From contig BDIU01000257.1 of NCBI GenBank assembly GCA_002118135.1, forward strand, positions 62,001-126,000: a stretch of 64,000 nucleotides of DNA. Direction: 5' to 3'. How positions within the stretch are numbered: the stretch's first letter is position 1; every line of letters starts with the position of its first letter. Both the position numbers and the translations under genes were made by a program. Shown piece after piece: positions 24,001 to 34,736 of this stretch. Below the pieces are notes generated by a model that had not been told where the DNA came from, made no database searches, and saw only the letters and a program-made list of their open reading frames with translations. This DNA is from Trebouxia sp. TZW2008 (Eukaryota; Chlorophyta; Trebouxiophyceae; Trebouxiales; Trebouxiaceae).

Positions 24001-27000
24001 TTGCCCTTGCAGTTGGCTACTGCTGATGTCCCTTCGGTTATTTGGATGCTGATACCCTGAAGCTGTTTGGCTCTGGATGTGAGTACATGCGTCTGTCTCC
24101 TCAACAATTGGACAAGCGTGGCAGCGAACTTCTTACCTTGCACGCTGGTGGGTTGGGGCTCTTTCCTGGACCCGCTCTCAGCTCTGCCCTTGCTGCTGCT
24201 GGCCACTGCTGATGTGCTTTTGGCTGATCTGGCTGCTGATGCACTGAAGCTGTTTGGCTCTGAAGGTGCATGTGTGCATCTGTCACCAAGGCGTGATGAC
24301 AACTGCAACACGCATCTCCCTCTTGAGTGCTGATTGGCAGGGGCTCCTTGCTGAGTCTGCGGCTGAATAGCAATCTGCAGCTTGGATATCTTTTGGCATG
24401 ATTATTTGGCCCGGGGCACTGGACTGCAGGCACAGGCAATCATGCAGCTTTGTCACAAGACCCTGTTCCTGTTATTTTACCCCCACAATATCCAACACGC
24501 AATATTCTTGACCCTTGCACAACTGCCAACACTCTCTTGCATGTTGTCCAACAACTGCAGCGTAGACCTCCCACAGTCATTGTCAAACCAAATTAACCAG
24601 CCTGAAATGCAAGCTCTTCTTTCTCTAATGGTTGACTTGTATACTGCCATCCCCATCCATAAGGCCTGTCCAATATTGGGATCGTATCAAAGAACAACTT
24701 GCAGCTTGAATGTCTGTCTGCATGATTGCTCTGCTGACCTGAGCCAGCCTAATGCATTGCAGGCACAGGCATCTATGCCTTGACAGAGCCCACAGCAGCA
24801 GAGCGTTCTGCCTGCAGGGCATAACTGACCAGCAGGCACAGCCTTCATGGCAAACCCTTGCTGTGCTGTACTCTGTACATCTGAATGTAACGTTCGTCTG
24901 CATGAGCGTCGAGCTGAGATGACACATATCCAATGTATTGCAGGCACAGGCATCTATGCTTTGTTAGAGCTGACAGCAGCAGAGCGTTCTGCCTTCTTCC
25001 AGGGCCATGACCAACCTGCTGCTACAACCTCCACAGCAGAATCTCGTTGTGCTGCCTTTTGTACACATGGTGTTGAGTATCTGTCTGTTTGACCATCGAG
25101 CTGAGCTGAGACAAGTTTGATGTTTTGCAGGAACAGGCATCTATGCTTTGTCAGAGCCAACAGCATCAGAGAGGTCTGCTTTCTTCCAGGGCATCGCCGA
25201 CCAGCTGGCACAACCTCCTGGGCAAAATCTCACGCGCAAGCGCAAAGCGACTGAGCCCCCTCAGGTCAGGATTAGCAAGTCTGCTGAGCAGGTCACCTGT
25301 GTGAGCAAGTCATTTAAGCACTTCGCCTGAATTAGCAATTCATCTGTGTTAACAAGTCACTTGGGCAAATCACCTGATTCGGGGACCCTGAATTCAGCAA
25401 GCTGACTGTGACTTGCCAACTAAGAATGTTGTGACACATTACCTCAGCACACTGGACCAGTCAGCATGGCCATCTGGCACCTATCAGTGTAGAGCAATGC
25501 CTGCCAGAGTTCCTGCTTGAGAGTGGCATAACAGGTCAAAGCTGGCAGCGCTAAAGAGTTCCAGGGCATTATGCTGGTCTCTGCAGTTGCTTGCACCAAC
25601 ACGACATCACAGGCAGAGCCAGCACTTGCTTGTGCCATATTGTGCAGCGCCGCACAAAGTATATTGCAATGATAATAGATGATGCTGGATCTGTTTTTGC
25701 AGTTGCCGCGAACATCAGAAGCAGAAGCTGTAGCAGCAGAAGAAGCCCAGCAGGCAAAGCGTGAGCAGCAGCAGCAGTAGGAGTTCAACCAAGGCTTGCA
25801 CCATACTTTGCAACTTTTCATGTGATGTGATTGAAGAGCATGACGTCATGCTGCAGTTGCCACGCGCACCAGAAGCTGTAGCAGCAGAAGAAGAAGCTCA
25901 GCATGCAAAGCGCGAGCAGCAGCAGCGGGAGGAATACAACAGAGACCTGACAACAGTGACTGAACTGCGGCGGTGCCTGCGCAAGATTATTGCCAATTGC
26001 ATTGCTAAGTCCAAGTACACTGACTTCCTGTACCCTATGAGCCCTGATGACAACCCTGAGGCGTACTACAAGGTAGCTTTTGATATCAATTTCGAGAATG
26101 GCATGAAAACTCTGAGGCAGTGTTATAAGCTTAGTCATCAACATTATTTGTCTAAGAGTTTTGGCTTGAAGGTCAGGTCTCAAGTATGCTGAATGTCTGT
26201 ACCTGCGGATGCATAAGTTATTGTTCAAAGCAGCATGCAGATGCAAAATGCCAGGCTTGTAGCTGGTCCTTTACCATGCTTCGTGCGTAGCTTTCCTCAA
26301 GCTGCCCTAATGCATACAATTGGCTGACAAGGAACTGGAGGTTGCAGTTTTATGATGCACACCTTTTGCTGCAACTGAAGCAGATGCTCTCTGGCCAGTA
26401 TACCCTAAGCAGTCACCAAGAAATGCATCCCTGCACACCATCAACACCATCGCTGTCACAGCTAAGGCGCTAATGTCAAGAGGTTGTGAGGAGACTAGTG
26501 CCACTGATAGACATGCATCGTCTGTCTGTGCTCAGGTGCAGCAGCACATGGACCTGGGGACTCTTCTTCATCATGTAGACCACCACATGTACCCCACATG
26601 TGCCCCCTTCCTGGCTGATGTAGCACTCATACCAAAAGCGTGGCGGCAATATTATGAGGTAAACGAAATGCGGCTCCTAACACTATGCCCAGCCCTGTGC
26701 TGTTTTTAGTGTCTTGTGGTAACAAGAGCGTTTCATTCCGTTGCATTGAGGTTGTACAATGAATGCGTGACATGTGCCAATGTAGTCTTTTCTGCAGTCA
26801 TACACACACATTTGTGGGGTTCTATCTGTAGAGTCAGGTATGCAACCACAGAGCCACGCATGCAGACTGTACATGTGTCACTGCATCACGCTGCTTGCTC
26901 TATTGATTGGTACAGGTGCAGGTGATCCTGACACATAAGCTGGTAAAAGCTAGAAGACTAGTAAATATTAAGCTCAGCCATTCGACTCAGTCAGCAAGTA

Positions 27001-30000
27001 CCTCCATTGTATGCTGTTTGGCAAAAGCTCTGAAATAAGACTGGTAAGGGTAATGTCATCTGGACTCTTCAGGGCATGCAACTAAGTACGTCATAGTATT
27101 GCAGGCAGCTCCAGGGAGCGCTTCAACCTTGTGAAGAGAAGCAATTCTTGTAGTTGCTGTAGCGGCAAGTTGTGATCACCAAGGCATGCAATGATTGTAT
27201 TTGTAACTCACTGTTGCAGGCAGCTCCAGGGAGCGCTTCACCGCTGTCCAGAGAAGCCCTTCTCATGCCTAGTAAGGCCCAGGACCTGGCAGAGCACATC
27301 CAAGGGGCTGTTGCCAGCCTGCCCTCCCATTTGGATGCCCTCTGCCAAGCCATTGCTGCTAAGGGTGGACCCAAAGCCCCTCCAGGTTGGCACAACACCC
27401 TCACTCTGCCTTGCCCTCCCTGGATGAATGAAGAAGAGTGTGTATGTTGTGGTACATGCTTCAGCAAGACGACGCTTCTGTTAGCATGCGCCACATCTGG
27501 CAATCAGAATCAACCACCTATGCATTCCCGCTGCCTCATCTTGACCTTTTGCTGCATCATCAAGTGCTGGAATTTACAGAACATGGGCCACTAGACTGCG
27601 AGAGTCCTCTGCTGGGCATGTTGCACAGCAGAGTGCGTGGAGTCAGCAAAGCAGACAGCAAAAGATAGGCCGCAATGCGACTCTCCTGTCACACATGAAT
27701 CCGCATGGAACATGCAAAGCAGGCAAGACACAACATTGAGTCATGAACGATACTTTGAACAGCTCAACAAAGCTCAGCTCCATGGGACATTCTAATTGGT
27801 ACAATGCACATGCCATAACCTTTCACTGCTGCATTGTGACTTTGCTGAGTGCAGGGATGGAAGAAGAAGCGGAGCTGCTGATTCCCTCCACAATGGCCCC
27901 TGTTGCACCCAAGGTGCCATCTGACATGTGAGTCTATCTGCGCCTCTGTTGTGACACTGCGCATGGCATGATGCTTGCTGACATGGACAAGTCACATGCT
28001 GAGCTGCTGTTCATCATCAACATTGACTGATCAACTCATTGATTGTTTGTTGCTTTCAGCTCATCCATTCAGCACAATCTAAACTGTCTAAGTTGTCAGC
28101 ATATTAGTTGTTTGGCACCAGGCTGCCATAGACTTCCCAGTTTCACACAGCTATAGGCATTGCAACTGAGTGCTACTTGCAATCAGCCATATTGGCTGCC
28201 CAGAGCATGTCTAAAAGCATTTCGACCTTGTCCTTTCTGTGTTCTTCTTCTTCCCTTAAATGTATCACATGGTTGTGGTGTCATCATGTACATGTGTTGT
28301 AGTGAGGGTATATGACTCAGCCGGAGTGGTGCGTTGTTCTTCAAATCAAAGTGTGCAAGCCATCCCTTGACACTGCACATCCAATCATTGTCTGGCTTGT
28401 AACGCTGATGTCATGTGAATGCAGGGGTGCCTGCAGCAGCAAGCATGTGAGAGGCAAGACAGTTGACAGACAGGCCATGTTTGACGACCCTGAGTTGCTG
28501 GCGCTTGCTTTCCTTTCTGTATTACTCTTCTCTGGACAATGCGATGTTTGTCTGGCTTGCAATGATGATGTCATGTGTATGCAGGGTCGCTCGTAGCAGC
28601 AAGCGTTTGAGAGGCGAGACAGTGGACAAGCAGGTCATGTTTGACAACCCAGAATTGCTGGCACGCCGTGTCAGGCAAGCTGTGCAAGGGGATTCTGGTG
28701 TGAGGGTTGTTCCCAAAGCGCCCCCATCCAGGGCAGTTCGCTTCCAAGAGCCCCTGTCTGGCACAGATGACGCATCTGCCATGGGCGGTGATGAAGAAGC
28801 AGAACCGGCAACTGCAGCAGGAGCAGCTGCAGAAGAAGAAGCAGGGGATGCTGAGCAGCTGCCTGCTGATGGTGTGCAGCATCCTTCTTCTTCAGGCAGG
28901 GGTTCTGAAGATGCACAGGTTGAAAATATGGACACAGCTCCTCAGGAAGATAATTGCACAAACCCACAGACAGGAGGTGACAGCACTGAAGCGCTGCAAG
29001 CATCTTCTTCCCTGGTTTCAGAGCCACCCAACACTGCCAGGAAGGTGCTTGCTACCAGCAAGGACAGCTTGCAGAAAGCTTTGGACATAGCAGAAGGCAT
29101 GCTTGTGTCCAGTGCTGCTACTGATGCTTCCCAAGCTGTGGCAAATGCTGATGATGCTAATGATGCTATCAACGCTGATGCCTCAGTCGAAGTCAGCATT
29201 GTTCCCGCCAAAATGGCGCACGGTGACAAAGCAGCAGATCAGCCAGCAGGTGCAGAAGAAAATGGTGCAAACACAGATTTGAATATCCCCTCGCCAAAAC
29301 GGCATGAGCAAGGGCAGGAGATGGATCCAGACAGCTCTATCTTAGCAAGCACTACTCGGCCAAATGTGCCAAGCAAATTAGGCGGGAAACTGGCTCAGCT
29401 GAAGGGTGCATCTTCTTCGCCAGCGCCAAGAGCTTTCCATGCTTCTTCTTCACCAGCAGTCAGGACCGCTTATGCTGGTCATACACCTCACCCCTCCAAG
29501 TCCAGGCTGTTACCCCAAGCCACCCCCCCGGGGTCAGTTGGCGCCGCAAAGGCGCCCCTCAAGGATGTAGACAGGGAGGGCTCAACCCCAGCAGCCGCCC
29601 TGAGACCATTTGATTTAGCTGGTGACCCCAAACCCTCTGCCCACTTGACAGGAAATTTGCCATACCCTAGCTCAAATGGTGCCCCAATTGAGGACACTCC
29701 CATGGTCAGGGTTGAGCCTTTGGGACCATCACAGATGATCCCTGATTCCTGTGTTGGTCAGGTATGCCACGTGCCTTTCTAGTGGTGGATATTCTGTCTA
29801 GGTGTCAAGAGCTGAAGCATGAAAGGTTAAGCTCCTATTTTTGCCCAACAAATGCCTGATCGTTGCACTCAGGAACACCGTCTCACACACTTACAGACTG
29901 CAGCTGATGGCACTGAAGCGCTGCATGCATGTTCCTCCTTGGTTTCAGAGCTACCAAACACTGCCAGAAGGGTGCTTGCTACCAGTCAGGACAGCTTGCA

Positions 30001-31093
30001 GAAATCTCTGAACATAGCATAAGGCATGCTTGTGTCTGGTGGTTTAGTGCCCAACAAAAGGGTAATCTGCCCTGAAACATCTGGTCCAGTGTGTTGCTTG
30101 TTGCAGAGGAGTTGCATGTATGGTGAACTACATGATGCCCATGCTGGCAGCCTCTACAGGCCTGTAAATCAAGCTTCCAGCTCATCCACCAAATTGGTAC
30201 CACCTTCAGCCCAGTATGTCTGCCAGTATTGTGGTTACTTGTGAGGTGACTACATGCACTGCTGTGTCTTGTCAACAAATGCAACGGCAGCTGTGTGAGG
30301 GAGTTGCACAAACAGCTGTCTGAGGGACAAATTTGTATGCAGATGGCGTCTGGCAGTGGAGTTGACAGCTTGCACAGTGTGGCTAAGCAAAGCCCAAAGT
30401 CCCATCCCATTCACCTGACCCCTCATCTGAGCACAGTCCAAGAAGAAGATGATGTGGGGATGACTGATCAAGCTGACACATCAGGCCCTGCCGCTGGGCA
30501 GGCTGAAAGCGTGTTGTCCTATGGGCAACCCACTGCTGCTGAACAACAAGGTGGTCTTAATGACATTGACATTCCACAGCCTCTGCCAGAGGACTTGCAA
30601 CAGGCAGAAGCGTTTCAGGTGGGTCTCTCTTGTTGTGTTGTGTTGTGTTCCACAGTGTCAAAGAAACAGCACATTGCTTGGATCTCATGTCTCAACAGCT
30701 CTGTATGAGCACTGTAGGCACATGAGCAGCATTGACATGTTGCATGTGCAATCAGAACAACACAGCAATGCTTTCTTGTGAGGCGACATCAGAAGCACTG
30801 TATGCCCGAGCTGCTTTTGAGAGTGCATATGCACTCGACTGTGGCTGAGAATGTTCTTAGCTGTGCTATGCTATGCTTTCCAGATTGCTGAGTGTTGATT
30901 GCTATACGTGCAGGCACAGGCTGCCAGTGCAACTGCGGGTATGGTGCTGGACAGACTGGAGGAATTGTACTCAAGCCTGACTAGAGTCTTGTGGCGTCAC
31001 CGCCGCAACACTGACCGAAAGCAGGTCATAAAAGAGGCAATAGCAATTGTGACAGCAGCATCAGCAAACCCTTTGATGCAAACAATGCCATAG
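15044..31093 (+). CDS. ATAD2/Yta7-type bromodomain AAA-ATPase
   Basis: Proposed exons: 15044-15118, 15411-15542, 15911-16000, 16488-16634, 17025-17164, 17482-17611, 17865-18032, 18340-18493, 18959-19164, 19376-19527, 19843-19996, 20839-21014, 21799-22075, 22904-23043, 23660-23895, 25131-25264, 25857-26072, 26536-26658, 27220-27385, 27855-27927, 28585-29761, 30316-30618, 30914-31093. Phases agree throughout (about 1580 residues). Order: acidic/basic disordered N-terminus with an E-rich run; AAA1 with [19 protein letters not shown], Walker A GPPGTGKT (split by an intron), Walker [10 protein letters not shown], sensor GATNRLD and RRPGRFDRE; a degenerate AAA2 ([11 protein letters not shown], then [19 protein letters not shown] and [20 protein letters not shown]); a bromodomain ([29 protein letters not shown]); a long Ser/Ala/Glu-rich tail. 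The family acts as a chromatin AAA factor on histones. The AAA2 Walker Lys is Gln, so AAA2 is probably inactive, as in relatives. Exon 13 has an uncertain frame near 21990-22075. Confidence 0.93.
16081..16400. repeat. TGTGC pentanucleotide satellite
   Basis: Long runs of TGTGC/CTGTG units, with variants such as TGCCATGC and TGATGTGCC, fill the intron before the exon at 16488. They generate artificial open frames on both strands (Gln-His-Ser-Thr-Ala repeats on minus). Confidence 0.9.
16690..16805. repeat. CTGN tetranucleotide-rich intron tract
   Basis: Degenerate CTGT/CTGG/CTGC units, ending in five CCTG repeats near 16775-16797, lie directly after the donor of the exon at 16488-16634. Similar tracts occur near 17640-17690 and 21305-21370 in the same gene. 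Confidence 0.75.
17120..17380. repeat. Copy of the end of ATAD2-like exon 5
   Basis: The last 40-50 bases of the exon ending at 17164 (TCATTTGGAGGGCAAGGCTC) recur near 17350-17377 with few changes. The first copy is followed by GCATGC and the second by GTGCGC, so only the second carries a normal GT donor. Confidence 0.75.
18880..18958. repeat. Duplicated intron end before the AAA1 core exon
   Basis: A 44-base unit containing TTGCTAGTGATGCT and GAAAGCTGAT occurs twice (from about 18884 and 18928), ending at the CAG acceptor of the exon that carries Walker A. Any branch point in the unit would therefore be duplicated. Confidence 0.7.
19273..19450. repeat. Decayed copy of ATAD2-like exon 10
   Basis: The stretch 19265-19335 (AAGCGGTAAGCAAGAACAAG, TCCACAACA, GTGTCAATGCTGCTAGCCTTGATG) is a degenerate copy of the first 70 bases of the exon at 19376-19527 (AAGCAGCAAGCAGGACCAGA onward). 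It lies about 105 bases upstream. Confidence 0.75.
19920..20590. repeat. Five tandem copies of the AAA1 lid exon end
   Basis: The end of the exon at 19843-19996 ([20 protein letters not shown] then GTACAA) is followed by four copies ending near 20151, 20303, about 20460 and 20586. Copy 2 (20065-20151) is fully open, starts after a CAG, ends with CTCAAG and GT, and is 87 bases long, so it could act as a phase-neutral cassette. Copies 3 and 4 have a stop just after their CAG. Copy 5 is shifted. Confidence 0.85.
20760..20815. repeat. Three 16-base units in intron
   Basis: GTTGATGCAAATGA repeats three times with 16-base spacing just upstream of the exon at 20839. Confidence 0.8.
21015..21270. 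repeat. 63-base minisatellite directly after a donor
   Basis: Four units of about 63 bases, each containing TTCCTCCAACCTCTCTGT (or variant) and GTTCCTGGCTGTGTCTGTCT, begin right at the 5' splice site of the exon ending at 21014. Confidence 0.85.
21540..21870. repeat. Three 118-base copies of ATAD2-like exon 13 start
   Basis: Copies start after GCAG near 21563, 21680 and 21799. They read [34 protein letters not shown] and [17 protein letters not shown] in the exon frame. Only the last runs on into the rest of the exon. The unit matches the post-AAA1 linker helix of ATAD2 proteins. Confidence 0.85.
22598..22905. repeat. Three 102-base copies of an acceptor region
   Basis: Units starting near 22637, 22739 and 22841 share CAGATGCTTTGGA and TTCAGATGATGCCTTCTCAG, the polypyrimidine/acceptor region of the exon at 22904. 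Confidence 0.85.
23270..23780. repeat. Three copies of the AAA2 exon start
   Basis: Copies begin after CAG near 23275, 23482 and 23660 and encode [20 protein letters not shown], a broken version, and [20 protein letters not shown]. The third continues into the real exon. The first is open for 40 residues but lacks a donor at the matching place. Confidence 0.85.
23800..24275. repeat. Three copies of the AAA2 exon end
   Basis: The end of the exon ([25 protein letters not shown], then GTATGT) recurs near 23995-24080 and 24165-24265, each ending CTGAAGCTGTTTGGCTCTG and a GT donor. Here the intact copy is the 5'-most one. Confidence 0.85.
24755..25264. repeat. Three copies of ATAD2-like exon 16
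   Basis: Copies after GCAG near 24765, 24944 and 25131 share ACAGGCATCTATGC and GAGCGTTCTGCC (or AGGTCTGCT). The first two hit stops or lose the donor. The third encodes the intact [20 protein letters not shown] segment. Confidence 0.85.
25690..25930. repeat. Two copies of the bromodomain exon start
   Basis: Near 25700 a copy with acceptor TTGCAG encodes [20 protein letters not shown] and then stops at TAG (25778). The intact exon starts at 25857 with [20 protein letters not shown]. Confidence 0.85.
27100..27260. repeat. Two copies of the exon 19 start
   Basis: GCAGGCAGCTCCAGGGAGCG followed by CTTCA occurs near 27101 and at 27216. The first diverges after about 40 bases. The second is the real exon. 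Confidence 0.8.
28375..28645. repeat. Two copies of the exon 21 start
   Basis: Near 28390-28510 a decayed copy of the acceptor region and first 80 bases of the exon at 28585 (GAGAGGCAAGACAGTTGACA, CATGTTTGACGACCCTGAGT) is present, with about 182-base spacing to the intact copy. Confidence 0.85.
29890..30040. repeat. Displaced copy of an exon-internal segment
   Basis: This intronic block is a degenerate copy of 28975-29110, inside the preceding large exon (shared GGCACTGAAGCGCTGCA-type text, CTGCCAG, GGTGCTTGCTACCAG, GACAGCTTGCAGAAA). The spacing is about 915 bases, and neither border is a splice site, unlike the other copies in this gene. Confidence 0.75.
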
Positions 31094-32318
31094 CAGTGGC
31101 ATGCTGGCTGCACAAGCTTGCCTGCCAAATATTCAGCCAGAGGCGTCTGGAGTTGGCTGAAAATGAGCTACTCCCAATTCATGTTTCAGAATGAATATTA
31201 TTTTGCGATATTGGGTCAATTTAACCAGACATGCACTTGTGAATGAACTATCTGCAGTGCCTTTTGTGTCAGCGAAGAACTGCCCTGAGTCAATGCTATG
31301 CGAGCTACCTAATTTGCTATGTTCTTGTGCAATCTGCATCCGGATTTGCTTGAGCTGGGTCGTTCACTGTGATCATTGACGCAATCAGTCGAACATGCAT
31401 TTTGGCTTGTGCATGACAGACTCTGTGTGCTCTCTTTTGTGACCTGTGTTGACTGCAAAAGCGGGGCTTATCTAATTATGTAGTACTGCTGATCGTTTCT
31501 GCATGTTGCTGGTAGTTTGTGTACTGATTCAGAATTGACAAGCGGCAAACCAGCCCTTTGAGCTGTGCGTTGGTCATTATCAAGTGCACCAGGTGCAGCA
31601 TACAGTCACCAAGTGCACAGAAGGCTTGTATGGTTTCACGTAGCGTAAAGCTGTACTAAAGGCTGAGTTGCTTACATATACAGGCATCAGAGAACAATAG
31701 CATCCCTGGCAATGTGCAAGGTAACAGAAGTAGGTCAAATGCTGATTGGCAGTTCTCAGGCACATTCGTTGACATCCAGCAATGTACAACCAGGCTCATA
31801 TGGTGTCAGGGCAATACTTCTGAAGCACTAGTCCAGACCTTGACGAGAGTAGCAGAACCGCAGATTCCTCTCATACGAACAATGCATATAATGGAAGCAA
31901 GTCAGAACACAAGTACAAGCTTGCCTTGAGCTTGGAATCTGCCAACTAGACACTGCCTCTCACGTCTTGAATGTGCACAGGTCAGTCAAAGACAGAGACG
32001 CAGACAGGCACCGCTTCAGGATCCCAGAATGAGCTGAGTATGTAAGGCTCAATAGCACAGGCTGGCAGGTAGTCGAGCTCAAATGTGCAGCCTCGTACGC
32101 AGGCCAGCAAGGTTTCTCGTGAAGAGCACAGCCAAAATGTGTGAAGGCACACTGAGACATTGCGTGCTGTATGACGCAAAGGAAAACCAATAGATCAAGG
32201 TCTATCTACTGATACCGACGGGAAGTGAAGCCAAGCCAAAGCTGTTCGTCAGCAGCTTGTAAGCAGGAAAGGAAAACAAGAGGCCCACACTTATGTAGAG
32301 CTGCCGTGATAAGGATGA
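31094..32318. other. Convergent 3' flanks, no gene recognised
   Basis: Lies between the ends of the ATAD2-like gene (plus) and the CELF-like gene (minus). Open frames are short and without motifs. It presumably holds both 3' UTRs. Confidence 0.5.
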
Positions 32319-34736
32319 TCACATCAGCTTGTTGGGGACAGATCTGTCTGCAAACTTGACCACCAGAACCTTGCTACCCATCTGCTTGCCGTTATTAGTC
32401 ATGATTGCTTGTTGAGCCAAGAACTTGTTGGCATATGTGATGAAACCACAACCCCTGCTCAGTCCATTGGGACCCCTCAGGACGTACAGCTCCAGAATCT
32501 CACCAACAGGGGAAAACACTGCCCAGAGGTCTGCTTCTGTAACCTGCAGATCAGCACCAGCAGCTCACAGCCTGTGCAACAAGGTGTAACACAACAACAT
32601 CATGTCCAGCATGACGGGTCAAACAGGCCTATTGAGTTGCAGCAATCCACGCACATCCTGGAGCATCATCCTGGAGCAAGCAGACAAACAAGAAGAAGGA
32701 CAGGCAGACTAATCACGCTAAAAGAAAATCAAAAGCGTCCCAGGCAGGTCTTGGTGATGGTGGGCAATCAAGCACTGCTACATGCATGATTAGCATACAT
32801 GCAAGTGGGAAACTGGTACCTCAGGAGGGAGCTGGCCCACAAACAGCTTCCACTGGTTGCTGACTTCATTGGCTCCTCCTGACCCCATGCGTTGCTGTCT
32901 TGGCATTGAACCAGGGTATTGACCAGGGTACAGAGCAGAATTGCCATTAGCACTGTATGCATGACCATACATGGCGTTGATGCCATTGGCCTGCACATTG
33001 TTCATGTCACCATCCCTCTGCCCATTGAGCCTGGCTGGCTGCATGCCCATTGACCCCACACCCCTGCCACCATACAAGTTGCCCTGACCATACATGCCAT
33101 CATTGAGACCAGCCATGCCCAGCCCAGCTGCTCCATTGTTGACCAGATTGTTTGAGTTGCCCAAATCTACAGGCTGCAAGCCGCTGTACTGACTGGGGTT
33201 CATCTGTTGGGATGCAAGGGAGTTGTTGCCTAAAACATTCTGCATGCCCAAACTGCTGAGCAAACTGGCTTGCTGCTCTGGTGTGAACTGAGCTCCGTTG
33301 TATTGACCATATGCACCAAGTACATTTGCTAGACCCTCCATACCCATTTGACCCTGCATACAGGCAAACAATGTCAGCTGAGTTGCAGGGTACAAATGTG
33401 CCATATAGCTTGACACATGAAGGCAACAGCTGGCTCTATGGGCTGCAAAACAGCTCAAATACACTGAGCATCAATTTTAATAACAGCAATGACTGAGTAA
33501 TGACTGCATATGGGCAGCACACAACACTGTACACTGCAGCAGAGAATGCACAGCACACAATGTTCACACACACCCTGCTTGATGTGTCTGATATTTTGAA
33601 TTAATCCTCGGTCATTACAGAAGCACTGCAAAGCAAGTTCAACCAGGCAGCATGCCGCAATAGCTGTAATCTGACACGCACACACATATGCGCACACCTG
33701 CAAGAAGCCATCTGCCATGCCTCCTCCCAACTGCCTTTTGCCATCTTGCCAAGGGTCAGGCAAGATGCCACGTTTCATTCCATTGGCAAAGCTGTCCTTC
33801 TTTCTGGCATCAGCAAACTTGACAACCAGAGGCACCTCAGCACCTGGCAGGACAGTCTTGGCATTGTGCAGATCTATGGCAGCCTCTGCCTCTGCCCATT
33901 TGCGGAATTGTACAAATGCACAGCCTGCAACACAGCATCATCACAATCTATGAGGACGTGTCTTGGACCAGTATACAGCAAGTTGATGGCTAGCAAATGC
34001 AGTGTGCAAGCAGGGAGCCAATGAATGCTGAGCACTTCTGCTCGAAAATGCATGGCGTTGGCAGCTGCAACAGCATCTGGACTGCGCCTGACCTGAGCTT
34101 TGACCCTTTTGCGTTCTGAGAATATTGAGATGGAGCACCTCACCACACTGATCAAACAAAGGAGCCAGCTGCTCTTCAGTGATATCCCTGGGAACCTGCA
34201 CAGTCAATAAGGCAATTGAGGCTTGAGCGCAAGCAGCCTGTTGCTGATAACGGTCTGTCTGTGTTTTCAAGCTGCTGGTTTACTGCATAGGATATTGAGC
34301 AAGCTGTTGTTGTGCTGAGCCTCCACAGCTTGCAGGAAACCAGAGAAGCTGATCACTGATCTCAAGTCGAAATATGAGGTGTGGTCACGACCTGTCCGAC
34401 AAAGATCTTCTTTGGAGCTACGCCTTGCTCTGGTGCCATGCCTGTGGGGCCCGCCTTGCGTGGATTTGCGAAATGAACCACCAGAGCACGACCTTTGCCA
34501 CCATCTAGAACGGTTTTGCCGTCGTGCTTTTCCATAGCTGCCTCTGCTGAGCTCCAGCGATCAAACAAAACCATCGCACATCCACGAGACTTTCCATCAG
34601 GGCCTTTGACCAAGTGAAGGTTCTTGATAACGCCAAAGCCTTCAAACAGAGGTATCAAATCCTCAGCTGTCTTGTCGGTGGGAACTTGCCCGACAAACAG
34701 CCGTGGCTCGCTTGCTACGGGTTCAGCGTTTGCCAT
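32319..34736 (-). CDS. CELF/Bruno-like protein with three RRMs (CHLAMY1 C3-type)
   Basis: Five exons in transcription order, 34736-34392, 34195-34105, 33924-33698, 33353-32820 and 32543-32319, join in phase to 473 residues. RRM1 has RNP2 RLFVGQVP and an RNP1-like GCAMVLF; RRM2 has KIFVGQVPRDITEEQL and GCAFVQF; RRM3 has KLFVGQLPPEVTEADLW and GCGFITY, and the protein stops four residues after the RRM3 end (VKFADRSVPNKLM). Between RRM2 and RRM3 lies a Gly/Asn/Met/Gln-rich spacer of about 200 residues, as in CELF proteins. CELF proteins bind UG-rich RNA and control splicing, translation and decay. In Chlamydomonas the C3 subunit of the circadian RNA-binding complex CHLAMY1 has this architecture; that link is by family only. 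Confidence 0.88.
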
